A DNA stretch of 64,000 bases from Warburgia ugandensis (GCA_035236585.1 CP141132.1:42845880-42909879), one strand, 5' to 3'; positions 11,928 to 23,758 are shown, numbered from the stretch's first letter. The notes: a model not told the origin generated them from the sequence alone. Numbers and translations are program-made.

Positions 11928-12617
11928 TTTATCATTGACCTTATACCCGGTACTTCTCCCATTTCCAAAGCTCCTTACCGAATGGCTCCTGCAGAACTAA
12001 AAGAACTGAAGACCCAATTACAGGAACTACTTGACAAAGGGTTCACACGACCTAGCGTATCTCCGTGGGGAGCTCCAGTCCTTTTTGTTAAGAAAAAGGA
12101 TGGCTCCATGAGATTGTGCGAAGACTATCGAATGCTAAATAGGGTCACCATTAAGAATAAGTATCCCCTTCCCCGAATTGATGATCTTTTCGATCAACTT
12201 CAGCCAGCCAGAGTCTTCTCTAAGATTGATCTACGATCCAGATACCATCAACTTCGAGTTAGAGAAGAAGATATTCCCAAGATAGCCTTCAGGACTCGAT
12301 ATGGCCATTCCGAATTCAGAGTGATATCCTTTGGTTTAACTAATGCTCCAGCCGCATTTATGGACCTCATGAATAGGGTGTTTAAGGAGTGCTTAGATAA
12401 ATTCATCATAGTGTTTGTGGATGATATCTTGATATATTCAGAAACTCCTAAAGACCATAAGGAACATCTAAGGATAACATTAAGCACCCTACGAGCACAC
12501 AAGTTATATGCAAAATTCAATAAGTGTGAGTTTTGGCTGGAAAGGGTTAATTTCTTAGGACACATTATTTCTCAAGATGGCATAGTAGTCGACCCCACTA
12601 AGGTTGAATCAGTATAG
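11928..12617 (+). pseudogene. E1 reverse transcriptase (broken)
   Basis: Continues in the gag-protease frame after the stop at 11925-11927. It shows the Tekay-type RT block: FIRP-like [18 protein letters not shown], the first catalytic aspartate in [11 protein letters not shown] (family consensus DLRSGYHQ, so G is changed to R), [18 protein letters not shown], and the FVDDILIYS catalytic motif at about 12414-12440. It ends at a TAG (12615-12617) where E2 reads CAG, which would separate it from the thumb and RNase H. The role in a live element is copying the RNA to DNA. Confidence 0.92.
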
Positions 12618-13135
12618 AAATGGGAAAGACCTAAGACAGTCACAGAAATAAGAAGCTTCTTAGGACTTGCCGGATATTACAGGAGATTCATCGAGGGTTT
12701 TTCGCAAATTGCTTTACCTCTAACTAAGCTGACCAGGAAAGACACAAAATTTGAATGGACTGATAAATGTGAGGAAAGCTTCCAGGAACTAAAAAGAAGG
12801 TTAACTACAGCACCTGTCCTTACCTTACCTTCAGGAAGTGGTGGATTTGAGATATATAGTGATGCCTCGCAACATGGGAAGGTAATTGCTTATGCTTCTC
12901 AGCAACTCAAGAAGCATGAAGCCAATTACCCAACCCATGATTTGGAATTAGCGGCCATAGTCTTTGCCTTGCGAATTTGGAGACATTATTTATATGGGGA
13001 AAGGTTTGAAGTTTTTACAGATCACAAGAGTCTTAAATATATCTTTTCCCAACAAGACTTAAACATGCGACAAAGAAGATGGATGGAAAAGCTAAAGTGG
13101 TAGCGGATGCATTAAGTAGAAAAACCCAAGGGATG
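12618..13135 (+). pseudogene. E1 RT thumb and RNase H (two deletions)
   Basis: After the TAG the frame continues with [35 protein letters not shown] and the RNase H start FEIYSDASQ. Compared with E2, 24 bases (in frame) are lost after SDASQ, and about 40 bases are lost after MRQRRWME, which shifts the frame and removes the [16 protein letters not shown]-type motif's beginning. The remaining [11 protein letters not shown] tail is read in another frame at about 13079-13130. Confidence 0.88.
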
Positions 13136-14653
13136 TGTGCAAGTTTATTGACTAAGAGATGGAAGCTATTACAAGAAGTAATAACATGGCAACCAGACAT
13201 AAGTAAGCGCAAGATCATTATGGAAGGACTAACTATAAAGTTGGCTGTTAATGAAAAGGTTAAGCAAGAACAGAAAGGAGATCCGGATATACAAGCTTTC
13301 ATAGGAAAACCAAGGTTTACTAAAAGGGAATATGGTAGCGTTTACATGCAAGGAAGATTAGTGGTACTGGCTAACTAAGAGTTAAGACAAGAAATCTTAA
13401 AAGAGGCTCATCGGTCTAAGTATACTATACACCCGGGAGGAACTAAGATGTATCAAGACTTAAAGAGACAATATTGGTGGGATGGTATGAAAAGAGACAT
13501 AGGGGAATTTGTGGCAAAGTGTCTAACATGTCAACAAGTAAAGGCTGAACATCAAAGACCTGCAGGATTGTTACAACCCCTTGAGTTACTCGAATGGAAA
13601 TGGGACCATATTACCATGGACTTCATCATAGGGTTACCCAGGACCTCCAAGGGTCATGACATGATCTGGGTAATTGTTGATAGATTGACTAAGATAGCCC
13701 ATTTCCTTCCTATACGCCATACCCAATCCATCGACAGCCTATCTCAACGATACATCAAAGAGATAGTAAGTTTACATGGCATACCCCTTAGTATCATTTC
13801 AGATAGGGATAGCCTCTTCACTTCGCAATTCGGGAAGCGCGTCCAAAAATCCTTAGGATCTTCCTTGAATTATAGCACAGCCTTCCATCCACACACCGAT
13901 GGACAATCAGAGCGCACGATCTAGATAGTTGAAGACATGTTGCGAACCTGTGCCCTCAATTGGAAGCAGAGCTGGGATGAAAACCTACCACTAGTAGAGT
14001 TTGCATACAACAATAGCTTTCAGTCGAGTATTGGCATGGCTCCGTACGAGACGCTCTATGGGAGACCCTGTCGATCACCCACCAGTTGGAGTGAAGTTGG
14101 AGAGTCTAGGGTGCTCCAGTCCAAGCTAGTGGAGCAATGCGCCGAGAAGGTCAAACTCATAAGGAGACGCCTCCTCACAACTCAAAGCCAGCAAAAGAGC
14201 TATGCTAATCAAAGTAGGAGACCATTAGAATTTGACATAGGAGAGCACGTTTTCCTGAAGATATCTCCCACTAAAGGAGTTATGCAGTTCGGTATCAAAG
14301 GCAAGCTTAGTCCAAGTTACATAGGACCTTTCGAAATCCTGGAGAAAGTGGGAAAAGTGGCCTACAGGATCGCACTATTCCCTTACCTATCTGAAGTGCA
14401 TAAGATATTCCATATATCTATGCTAAGGAGGTACATGCCTGACCCTGCTCATGTCATCAACCAGGTACCCATAGAGTTGACGGAGGATCTCAAGCTAGAG
14501 ACAAGACCAATTGAGATCCTGGATCGTAAGAGTAAGAAGCTACGGAATAAAGACATACACTTAGTCAAAGTTTTGTGGAGAAATGCACACATGGAAGAAG
14601 AGACTTGGGAACCGGAGTCAGAAATGTGAGAAAAGTATGCCGAGATCTTTTGA
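13079..14653 (+). pseudogene. E1 integrase and chromodomain tail (broken)
   Basis: Reading runs from [14 protein letters not shown] through the integrase zinc region (HRSKYTIHPGGTKMY...CLTCQQ) to the DDE core: D in ITMDFIIGLPR, D in IISDRDSLF and E in GQSERTI. Stops interrupt it at 13376-13378 (TAA), 13922-13924 (TAG) and 14627-14629 (TGA). The C-terminal part has the GPFEILEKVGKVAYRI and FHISMLRRYMPDP motifs. It ends in a chromodomain-like tail, EILDRKSKKLRNKDI then VKVLWRN...EEETWEPESEM, and finishes at TGA 14651-14653. The chromodomain places the element among chromoviruses (Tekay/Del type). Confidence 0.92.
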
Positions 14654-14691
14654 TTGTAGATATAGTAGAATTTCGGGGGCAAAATTCCCCT

Positions 14692-14704
14692 AAGGGGGTA
14701 AGAA
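14692..14704 (+). other. Polypurine tract of E1
   Basis: aagggggtaagaa directly abuts the TG of the 3' LTR at 14705. The same tract is present, inverted, in E2. Confidence 0.85.
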
Positions 14705-17202
14705 TGTAATGACTTCAATTTTGTAACATTGAAATCCCAAGTTAGTAATGAAAAGTTCACTTTTTGGAGATAAGGGTATTTTGGTCATTTCACTATTCAC
14801 CCTAACTGAACCCATAAATTTGGTCCTAAGAATGGTACCATTAGGTGCATCTCGGAAAAAAAAATCCAACAAGACTAAAATCACCCAAAATGGAGTTAAA
14901 ATGAGCAAGTTATGGTCCTTTGAAGTTCAGGCGCAAAAATGTAATTTTCATTAAAAACAGATTTATTCTGAGAAACACAGGGGCCCGTTTTGATACGGGC
15001 ACCCCTCTTCTTAAACCTCCTAGAGGGTTCTAGAATGGCTGTGTTTGAAGGAGAAACCACCGCCATTCTGGAGGTTTCTCCACCGCTATTCAATGGCGGT
15101 GAGAGCCCACTCCAGAACCCTCTTATAGCTCTATAAAGAGAGCTCTTGGGCGGCTCTAATGGCAGCCCAAAAGCTTAGGAAAAACCAGTCGTGGAGAAGC
15201 AACCAAGAGGAGAAAACGTGGAGAAAAACCCGGCAACGAACCAGGTATGCCCAAAATCCCTCCAAACCCTTCTTCCCCTTAGTCCTAGGCTAAGTTTCCC
15301 TAAGTTTTTGCATGAAAAATCATGCACAATGGAGCTCTAGAGAGCCAAACAGGACCTAGGGATGGTCCCTGGGGTGCACTGGTTCGACAAGGTCGAACCA
15401 GGGCGTCCCGAGGACGCCTCGGTCCCCCATTGAATGAAACGCGTTGACCCCGATTGAGAGAAACCAGCAGACGCATCCACGGAGGTGTCCGCAAATGAAA
15501 AAGCAGGGTGGAAGCCAGGGTACGTCCGCTGACACGGGACGCGTTAGCATCCCAGGTTTCCACCTCATTTCGTTTGACCTTTTATGATACTAAAAAGGTT
15601 ATAACTTGAGATCTAGGGCTCCGATTGAGGCGTCGTGAAAGGCGTTGTGTCCATAATGACGACGCGGACACACCCAAACCATAAAATATCTGATCAAGGC
15701 CCAATATAAGGTGGGCACAACCCTTAGACTATGGTAGTGGCGCGGGGCCACTAAATCTTTGTAAACTTGATGATACCAAGGCCCAATTAAGACCTTAGGA
15801 CACCCATAGGCATGGGGATGAACCCTTAATGCCTAAGTAGTAAGATCAACCACTCTAAAACCTATAGAAATGGGCCAAACTAACCTTGTTCCCCTAAAAC
15901 ATGTTTAGGAGCGTACGAGGACAAAGGGGCTTGTGTGACCAAACCAGGTAGGGGCTCTATCGCTACTAGACTTTTTAAAAGAGCCATGATTGTTTGAAAA
16001 TGCATGTTTTAAGTATAAGCATATGACTTGTTTAGCATGACTTAATTCAGCATACATATGATAAATGCATTATGCATAGACATGCTTTGCAAATAATTGC
16101 ATAAATTGCATGATTTGTGGTTGTTGAGTTTTGAAAGATTGCAAGTCCTTGAGGGTTACTAAAAGACACTGGAGTGCCCAAAAGACGCTAGGTAGGCAAT
16201 TGTGAGGGCTAGGCAGTTGTGAGGGACCTAAAGAGGACAGGTTTTGAAAAGAGGTGTTTTTTCTTGTTTGATCATATATGATTTGGGCTGGTAAGCTAGT
16301 GGGCGCTATGCCGAGAGGTTGGGGTGGCCTCCCAGCCTCTACCACTACTAGGTGGAATGGGTACCACGCCCAAAAAGGGCATGTCCCTACGTCAACTACA
16401 TGTGGTACAGGGGGCTACCACTAGTGTCACGGCACTGGGTCGATGTGTCATATGCCCCATGGAGGCTATGACGCTGTGTCCTCAGGTACCCGGGAACCAC
16501 ACGGCGGTGAGGTCGTGGGCATAGTTGGGCCCTATGATTTCGTGGACTTACTTGCATTGCATCTGGCATGATATGAGGTTGGTCGACATACCATACTAGA
16601 TATCCATGAGTTGGATTCAGTGGAGCATCTTATGCATATCATTGTGTTATGATATATATATATATATATATGATACTTTTGACTTGGATTATGTGATTTC
16701 TTTAAGTCGTTGGTATTCCAATTCGATAATGGTTTTTAATCTTGATATTGAACTTGAGTGTTCAAACATGCACATGTTTTGAAAGAGCATATGATTTTAA
16801 ACATAGCATGCATTCTAAAACTAGTAGTGATGGACTCCTACTGAGTATAATATATACTCACCCAATCCTCAACATTTTTTAGACACAAAGTAAACACTTA
16901 AGGGCAAGGAACGCTTGTGACAGAAGACACCCAGACTAAGTGCAAGTAAGTAAACCCCTACCTTATCTTTCAATGTTACTTGATTGTAGTTACTCTCTAT
17001 AGCTAAGGCTGTGACTAACACTTTCTTGGGAATAGAGTCAATTTAAAACTATGCCATGGCTAGATAATTGGAAAATGTGTTTTGACACTTGGGGCTTTAT
17101 ACAAAAGATTGTTTTCCAAAACGAAAAAGATTTTCATGCATTTCATATTTATAAAACAAGAGATCTCACCTTTTTATCAAATTTGCATCATATAAAACTC
17201 GA
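14705..17202 (+). repeat. 3' LTR of E1 (about 2.5 kb, lacks its last bases)
   Basis: Begins TGTAATGACTTC and follows the 5' LTR, with an estimated few percent divergence by eye, up to atataaaactcga at about 17200. The expected gtcgtcaca end is missing and the sequence passes directly into E2's inverted LTR. It keeps the roughly 105-base segment (16381-16487) and the palindrome (15081-15101) that the 5' LTR lost. An internal short duplication around gtgagggctaggcagttgtgaggg lies near 16200. Confidence 0.9.
15081..15101 (+). promoter_or_regulatory. Near-perfect 21-base palindrome upstream of the E1 3' LTR TATA position
   Basis: Arms caccgc(t/c)att and aatggcggtg meet around a central c, about 30 bases upstream of the decayed TATA box. 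The same palindrome occurs in E2's 3' LTR at 18784-18804. A role as a cis-regulatory site is inference only. Confidence 0.5.
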
Positions 17203-18745
17203 AAGTATCATATATATCACAAACATAATGATATGCATAAGATGCTCAACTAAATCCAACTCATGGATATATGGTATGGTTGACCAATCTCATGTCATGC
17301 CATATGCAATGCAAGTAAATCATCAAACCATAGGGCCCAACTATGCTACGACCTCGCCGCCGTGTGGTCCCCGGGTACCTAGGGACACAGCGTCATAGTC
17401 TCCACGGGGCATATGACACATTGACCCAGTGCCGTGACAGCAGTGGTAGCCCCCTGTACCACATGCAGTCGACGTAGGGACAATGCCCTTTTTGGGCACG
17501 GTACCCATTCCACCTAATAGTGGTAGAGGCTGGAGGCCAACCCAGACCTCTCAGCATAGCGCCCACAAGCTTATTAGCCCAAATCATATAAGATCAAACA
17601 AGCAAAAACCTCTTTTTCAAAACCTGTCCTCTTTGGGTTCCTCGCAACTGCCTACCCAGCGTCTTTTGGGCACTCCAGCATCTTTTGTAACCCTCAAGGA
17701 CATGCGATTTTTCAAGAACTCAATGCTCACAAATCATGCAATATATGCAATTGTTTGCAAAACATGTCTATGCATAATGTATTTGTCATATGCATGCTGA
17801 ATTCATTTATACGATTAAACAAGTCATATTACTTATACTTAAAACTTACAGTCTCAAAACAATCATGGCTCTTTCTAAAAGTCTAGTAGTGATAGAGCAC
17901 CTACCTGGCTAGGTCGCGCTAATCCCCTTGTCCTCGTATGCTCCTAAACATGGTTTAGGGGAACAAGGTCAGTTTGGCCTGTTTTTATAGGTTTTAGAGT
18001 GGTTGATCTTACTACTTAGGCATTAAGGGTTCATCCTCAAGCCTATGGGTGTCCTAAGGTCCTAATTAGGCCTTGGTATTATCAGGTTTCCAAAGGTTTA
18101 GTGGCCCCGTGCCACTATCATAGTCTAAGGGTCGTGCCTAACTTAGATTGGGCCTTGATCAGGTATTTTATAGTTTGGGTGTGTCCGTGTCATCGACACG
18201 GACACAACGCCTTTCGCAGCGTCTCAATCGGAGCCCTAGATCTCAAGTTATAACCTTTTTAGTGCTGAGTGTACATAGAGGGTCAAACGAAATGAGGTGG
18301 AAGCCTGGGACGCTAACGTGTTTCGCGTTAGTAGCTTGACCCTTAGTGGGCGCGTCTGAAAAATGCTCCTGGCTTCCGCCTGTCGTTCTCAGTTGCGGGC
18401 GCGTCCATGGATGCGCCCATCCAATTTTCTCAACGCACAAGGTGTGTTTCGGTTTGACAGAGACCCGGGCATCCTAGGGACGCCTTGGTTCGACCCTGTC
18501 GAACCAGTGCTCCCCAGGGACCGTCCCTGGGTCCTGTTTGGCTGTCTAGAGCTCCGTTTTGCATGATTTTTCATGCAAAAACTTGGAGAAACTTAGCCTA
18601 GGACTAAGGGGGAGACGGGTTTGGAGGGATTTTGGGCATACCTGGTTTGTGGCCGAGTTTTTCCCACGTTTTCTCCTCTTGGTTGTTTCTCCACGACGAA
18701 TTTTTCCCAAGCTTTTGGGCTGCCATTAGAGGCACCCAAGAGCTC

Positions 18746-18753
18746 TATTTATA
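18746..18753 (-). promoter_or_regulatory. TATA box in the E2 3' LTR
   Basis: tataaata on the minus strand, in the same context (agctc-tataaata-gagc) as in the E1 5' LTR. The equivalent region is deleted from E2's own 5' LTR. Confidence 0.6.
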
Positions 18754-18783
18754 GAGCTATAAGAGGGTTCTAGAGGGGGCTCT

Positions 18784-18804
18784 CACCGCCATTGAATGGT
18801 GGTG
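18784..18804 (-). promoter_or_regulatory. Palindrome upstream of the TATA box, E2 3' LTR
   Basis: caccgccattg and aatggtggtg form an almost perfect inverted repeat about 30 bases upstream of the TATA box, equivalent to 15081-15101 in E1. Confidence 0.5.
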
Positions 18805-19180
18805 GAGAAACTTCCAGAATGGTAGTGGTTTCTTCTCCAAACACTGCCGTTCTAGAACCCTCTAGGAGGTTGAAGAAGAGGGGTGCCCGTATCAAAACGG
18901 GCCCCTATGTTTCTCAGGCTAAATCCATTTTTAATGTAAATTACATTTTTGCCCCTGAACTTCAAAGGGCCATAACTTGCTCATTTTAACTCTGTTTTGG
19001 GTGATTTTGGTCTTGTTGGATTCCTTTTTCCGAGACGCACCTAATGGTACCATTGTCAGGACCAAATTTCTGGGTCCAATCAGGGTGAATAGTGAAATGA
19101 CCAAAATACCCTTATCTCCAAAAAGTGAACTTTTCATTGCTAACTTGGGATTTCAATGTTACAAAATTAGAGTCATTACA

Positions 19181-19193
19181 TTCTTACCCCCTT
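19181..19193 (-). other. Polypurine tract of E2
   Basis: Minus-strand aagggggtaagaa abuts the 3' LTR start at 19180, identical to E1's. Confidence 0.85.
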
Positions 19194-19237
19194 AGGGGAA
19201 TTTTGCCCCTAAAATTCTACTATATATATATATACAG

Positions 19238-20758
19238 TCAAAAGATCTCGGGGTACTTTTCTCGCATTTCTGACTCCGGTTCCCAAGTCTCTTCTTCCAT
19301 GTGCACATTTCTCCACAAAACTTTGACTAAGTGTATGTCCTTGTTCCGCAACTTCTTACTCTTACAATCTAGGATCTCAACTGGTCTCGTCTCTAGCTTG
19401 AGATCCTCCGTCAACTCTATGGGTACTTGGTTGATGACATGAGCAGGGTCAGGCACGTACCTCCTTAGCATAGATATATGGAATACGTTATGCACTTCAG
19501 ATAGTTGAGGGGGTAGTGCGATCCTGTAGGCCACTTTTCCCACTTTCTCCAGGATTTCAAAAGGTCCTATGTAACACGGACTAAGCTTGCCTCTGATACC
19601 GAACCGCATAACTCCTTTAGTGGGAGATATCTTCAGGAAAACGTGCTCTCCTATGTCGAATTCTAATGGTCTCCTCCTTTGATCAGCATAGCTCTTTTGC
19701 CGGCTTTGAGCTGTGAGGAGGCGTCTTCTTATGAGTTTGACCTTCTTGGCGCATTGCTCCACCAGCTCAGACAGGAGCACCCTAGACTCTCCAACTTCAC
19801 TCCAACTAGTGGGTGATCGACAAGGTCTCCCATAGAGCGCCTTGTACAGAGCCATGCCAATGCGCGACTGAAAGATGTTGTTGTACGTGAACTCTACTAG
19901 CAGTAGGTTTTCATCCCAGCTCTGCTTCCAATCGAGGGCACAGGTTCGCAACATATCTTCGACTATCTGGATCGTGCGCTCTGACTGTCCATCGGTCTGT
20001 GGATGGAAGGCTGTGCTATAATTCAAGGAAGATCCTAAGGATTTTTGGATGGACTTCCAAAGTTGCGAAGTGAAGCGGCTATCCCTATCTGAAGTGATAC
20101 TAAGGGGTATGCCATGTAAACTTACTATCTCTTTGATGTATGGCTGAGATAGGCTGTCGGTGGATTGGGTATGGCGTATAGGAAGGAAATGGGCTGTCTT
20201 AGTCAATCTATCAACAATTACCCAGATCATGTCATGACCCTTAGAGGTCCTGGGTAACCCTATGATGAAGTCCATGGTAATATGGTCCCATTTCCATTCA
20301 GGTAACTCAAGGGGTTGTAACAATCCCGCAGGTCTTTGATGTTCAACCTTTACTTGTTGACATGTTATACACTTTGCCACAAATTCCCCTATGTCTCTTT
20401 TCATACCATCCCACCAATATTGTCTCTTTAAGTCTTGATACATCTTAGTTCCTCCTAGGTGTATAGTATACTTAGACTGATGAGCCTCTTTTAAGATTTC
20501 TTGTCTTAACTCTTCATTAGCCGGTACCACTAATCTTCCTTGCATGTAAACGCTACCATCTTCCCTTTTAGTAAACCCTAGTTTTCCTATGAAAGCTTGT
20601 ATATCCGGATCTCCTTTTTGTTCTTGCTTAACCTTTTCATTAATAGTCGACTTTATTGTCAGTCCTGCCATAATGATCTTGTGCTTACTTATGTCTGGTT
20701 GCCATGTTATTACTTCTTGTAATAGCTTCCATCTCTTAGTTAATAAACTTGCACACAT
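19238..20758 (-). pseudogene. E2 integrase with chromodomain tail (506-codon open stretch)
   Basis: This is the longest intact frame in the window. Counting from [10 protein letters not shown]: zinc-binding H93, H100, C130 and C133, then the catalytic triad D163 (TMDFIIGLP), D224 (ITSDRD) and E260 (GQSERT), with the typical D-35-E spacing. The GPFEILEKVGKVAYRI and VFHISMLRRYVPDP motifs follow. A chromodomain-like tail, roughly residues 455-506, ends in EEETWEPESEMREKYPEIF. All key residues are present, so the domain looks intact. Upstream it is cut off from RNase H by a one-base deletion near 20762, so no complete polyprotein can be made. In a live chromovirus it inserts the DNA copy, and the chromodomain biases the target. 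Confidence 0.93.
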
Positions 20759-21045
20759 CCCTTGAGTTTTCTACTTAATGCATCAGCTACCACATTAGCT
20801 TTTCTAGGGTGATAATGAATGGAGAAGTCATAGTCTTTTAAGTATTCCATCCATCTTTTTTGTCGCATGTTTAAGTCTTGTTGGGAAAAGATATATTTAA
20901 GACTCTTATGATTTGTAAAAACTTCAAACTTTTCCCCATATAAATAATGTCTCCAGATTCGCAAGGCAAAGACTATGGCCGCTAATTCCAAGTCATGGGA
21001 GGTAATTGACTTCATGCTTCTTGAGTTGCCGAGAAGCATAAGCAA
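20740..21045 (-). pseudogene. E2 RNase H, C-terminal part (frameshifted)
   Basis: Reads [61 protein letters not shown]. It is separated from the RT frame by a two-base deletion at about 21000 (E1 has a longer cca-acc run there). It is separated from the integrase frame by a one-base deletion after ADALSRK. Confidence 0.9.
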
Positions 21046-21976
21046 TTACCTTCCCATGTTGCATAAGTACGCAGCCTAGTCCTTGTTGCGAGGCATCGCT
21101 GTATATCTCAAATCCGCCACTTCTTGAAGGTAAGGTAAGGACAGGTGCTGTAGTTAACCTTCTCTTTAGTTCCTGGAAGCTTTCCTCACATTTATCAGTC
21201 CATTCAAATCTTATGTCTTTCCTGGTCAGTTTAGTTAGAGGTAAAGCAATTTGTGAAAACCCCTCGATGAATCTCCTGTAATATCTGGCAAGTCCTAAGA
21301 AGCTTCTTATTTCTGTGACTGTCTTAGGTCTTTCCCATTTCTGTACTGATTCAACCTTAGCGGGGTCGACTGCTATGCCATCTTGAGAAATAATGTGTCC
21401 TAAGAAATTAACCCTTTCCAGCCAAAACTCACACTTACTGAATTTTGCATATAACTTATGTGCTCGTAGGGTGCTTAATGTTATCCATAGATGTTCCTTA
21501 TGGTCTTCAAGTGTTTCAAAATATATTAAGACATCATCCACAAACACTATGATGAATTTATCTAAGTACTCCTTGAACACCCTATTCATGAGGTCCATAA
21601 ATGCAGTTGGAGCATTAGTTGAACCAAAGGACATCACTCTAAATTCATAATGGTTGTATCGAGTCCTGAAGGCTGTCTTGGGAATATCTTCTCCTCTAAC
21701 TTGAAGTTGATGGTATCCGGATCGTAGATCAATCTTAGAGAGGACTCTGGCTGACTGAAGTTGATCGAAAAGATCATAAATTCGGGGAAGGGGGTACTTA
21801 TTCTTAATGGTGACCCTATTTAGCATTCGATAGTCTACGCACAATCTCATGGAGCCATCCTTTTTCTTAACAAAAAGGACTGGAGCTCCCCACGGAGATA
21901 CGCTAGGTCGTATGAACCCTTTATCAAGTTGTTCCTGTAACTGGGTCTTCAGTTCTTTTAGTTTTGCAAGAGCCAT
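20993..21976 (-). pseudogene. E2 reverse transcriptase and RNase H start (327-codon open stretch)
   Basis: Starts at [12 protein letters not shown] just after an in-frame stop (TGA, the APY-stop in the linker). RT motifs are complete: [34 protein letters not shown] (first Asp at residue 83), [20 protein letters not shown] and FVDDVLIYF (residues 145-153). The thumb/connection motif [20 protein letters not shown] and the RNase H start [20 protein letters not shown] follow. It ends in a frameshift after KKHEVNY. Confidence 0.93.
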
Positions 21977-23638
21977 TCAGTAAGGAGCTTTGGAAATGGG
22001 GGAAGTACCGCGTATAAGGTCAATGATAAACTCAATTTCCCTTGGTGGAGGTAGACCTGGTAAGTCCTCAGGGAATACGTCAGGAAATTCTCAGACTACC
22101 TCGACACCCTCTAGCTTTGGTTGGGGACTCTCGACAGATTCAATCTTGGTTAAGAAGAAGGGGCATCCCTGAGCAATGTGCTTAACTGCTTTCATGGCAG
22201 AAATAACACATGCTCCAGAATAATCCTTTCTTCCTTGGAGGGTGAAAGTGTCTCCATTAGGTAGGGTAAAAGTGACACGTTTCTGGTGGCAATCAACAAA
22301 GGCTTGATGAAAGGCTAGTCAGTCCATACCTAGGATGATGTCGAAGTCATTCATATCTAACTGAATAAGATTGGCATGTAGCAAATGGTCCTTGATCAAA
22401 ATGGGGACATCCTGGAGATAAGAATAGGTGGGAAGTGCCTGGTCTATAGGAGTCATGACTTCTAGAGTGAAGTCCAGGTCCTATGGTATAACGTCCAAGG
22501 ATTATGCAAACTCCCGGGATATGAATGAATGAGTGGAGCCTGTATCGAATAGAACTTTAGCAGGTGTATTATAGATAAAAAGAATACCTTCAACTACTGT
22601 ATTTGAAGCCTGGTCTTGACTGGAAGTGAGGGCAAAGACACGTCCTTGGCTTTTTGGAACTTGATCTCCTTTACGCTCTTCAACTTTGTTTTTACGACAA
22701 TCCCTAGCAAAATGTCCTGATTCTCCACAAAGATAGCAAGTGATGTTGAAAATGGGACATGTTTTGCCTAAATGATTCCTGTTGCACTTAGGGCATGTTT
22801 TCCAGTCTAGTCTTCTTCCTTTGTTTTAAAACGGTTTCTTGAAAGGTGGCCTGGGTCCGGATGATGGAAATGGTCTCTTTCCTTTATTTCTCATGGTGTT
22901 GATGTTCTTAGTTTCCTTCATTGCCTTGTCCCTTTGATAATCTTTTTCTTATAGGGAGGCCATCTCTACGGATTTGGCTACTATGGAAGGTTGGAAACCT
23001 AGAACTCTGTTCCTAAGTCCTTGATTGAGCCCATCCACAAATCTTTTTGACGCATCTTCTTCATCAGCACAAGCACATGGTGCAAATCTTCGGAGGCTCA
23101 TGAATCTATTTTCATACTGTTGGACAGTCATATTCCCTTGGTCTAAGTCCATAAATTCCTTTTCCTTCTGTTTCCTTACATGTTTAGGATAATATTTGTC
23201 ATTAAAGACCTTTTTAAACTCTTCCCATCCTATTGTTTCTCGCTGGTCAAAATAAGTCCTTTCTGCTGTTTCCCACCAAAAGGTAGCCTCTCCCTTAAAC
23301 ACAAATGTGGCCGTGGGTACTTTTCTTTCTTCAACTATGTTCATGGCTTTAAATATCTTTTCAATATCAATTAACCATTTTTCAGCTGTAGATGCTTCAT
23401 CTTCTCCTGTGAATGAGGGAGCTAATTACTGAAACCTTTCTAACTGAATCTCAGTCATATCTATTACTTTATCAAGGGAAGGATCTCGGGTGGTAGGAGT
23501 TTGGCTTTGACTACTCATGTATTGTCCCATATGTTGTAGAAATTGCTGGAATAATTCAGCCATCCCATTGCCCTACCCAGTGGAATCCACTGGTGGGGCT
23601 TCAGGTCTTGGAGCATTGCTTCCTTTCTTTTTAGGCAT
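21977..23638 (-). pseudogene. E2 gag and protease (at least nine stops)
   Basis: Starts with ATG at 23638-23636 (MPKKKGSNAPRPEAPPVDST). The frame is collinear with E1 and carries GEATFWWETAERTYFDQRE and NMTVQQYENRFMSLRRF in the open stretch 23344-22949. Two zinc-binding motifs follow (CPKCNRNHLGKTC and CYLCGESGHFARDC), then the protease site LFDTGSTHSFIS. Stops occur after VDSTG, after QLERFQ, after VEMASL, after KKPF, after SREFA, after DVIP, after ILGMD, after GVEVV and after SKAPY. Compared with E1, different codons are hit, so the two copies decayed independently. Confidence 0.9.
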
Positions 23639-23758
23639 CTGTAATCACAAGGTAATTTACCAGACCTTAGTATGTGTTATCCTATTACCCCTTACTCTTT
23701 CATGGATGAAACTTGATTATAAGTTATTCTCCTCATAACTGGGCTGTGAGTAACGTCA

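Larger units (their letters stand above)
7819..17202 (+). mobile_element. E1: Tekay/Del-like chromodomain Ty3/gypsy retrotransposon, defective
   Basis: A nearly complete element of about 9.4 kb with two LTRs, an iMet-type primer site, gag-protease-RT-RNase H-integrase in Ty3/gypsy order, a C-terminal chromodomain-like tail and a polypurine tract. It is inserted in LTR A: the homologous sequence in B continues across the insertion point without interruption. The left 5-base flank is acttt (7814-7818); no right-hand duplication can be checked because the 3' LTR is fused to element E2 at about 17202 and lacks its last roughly 8 bases. Several in-frame stops and two pol deletions make it inactive. 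Its closest relative in the window is E2. Confidence 0.93.
17201..19180 (-). repeat. 3' LTR of E2 (lacks about 532 bases at its 3' end)
   Basis: Matches 24309-25523 of the other LTR, plus a 740-755-base segment that the 5' LTR has lost. On the minus strand it begins TGTAATGACTCT at 19180 and stops abruptly at aagtatcatat (17203). The terminal roughly 532 bases, including the TCATCACA end, are absent; E1's 3' LTR starts there instead. Confidence 0.9.
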
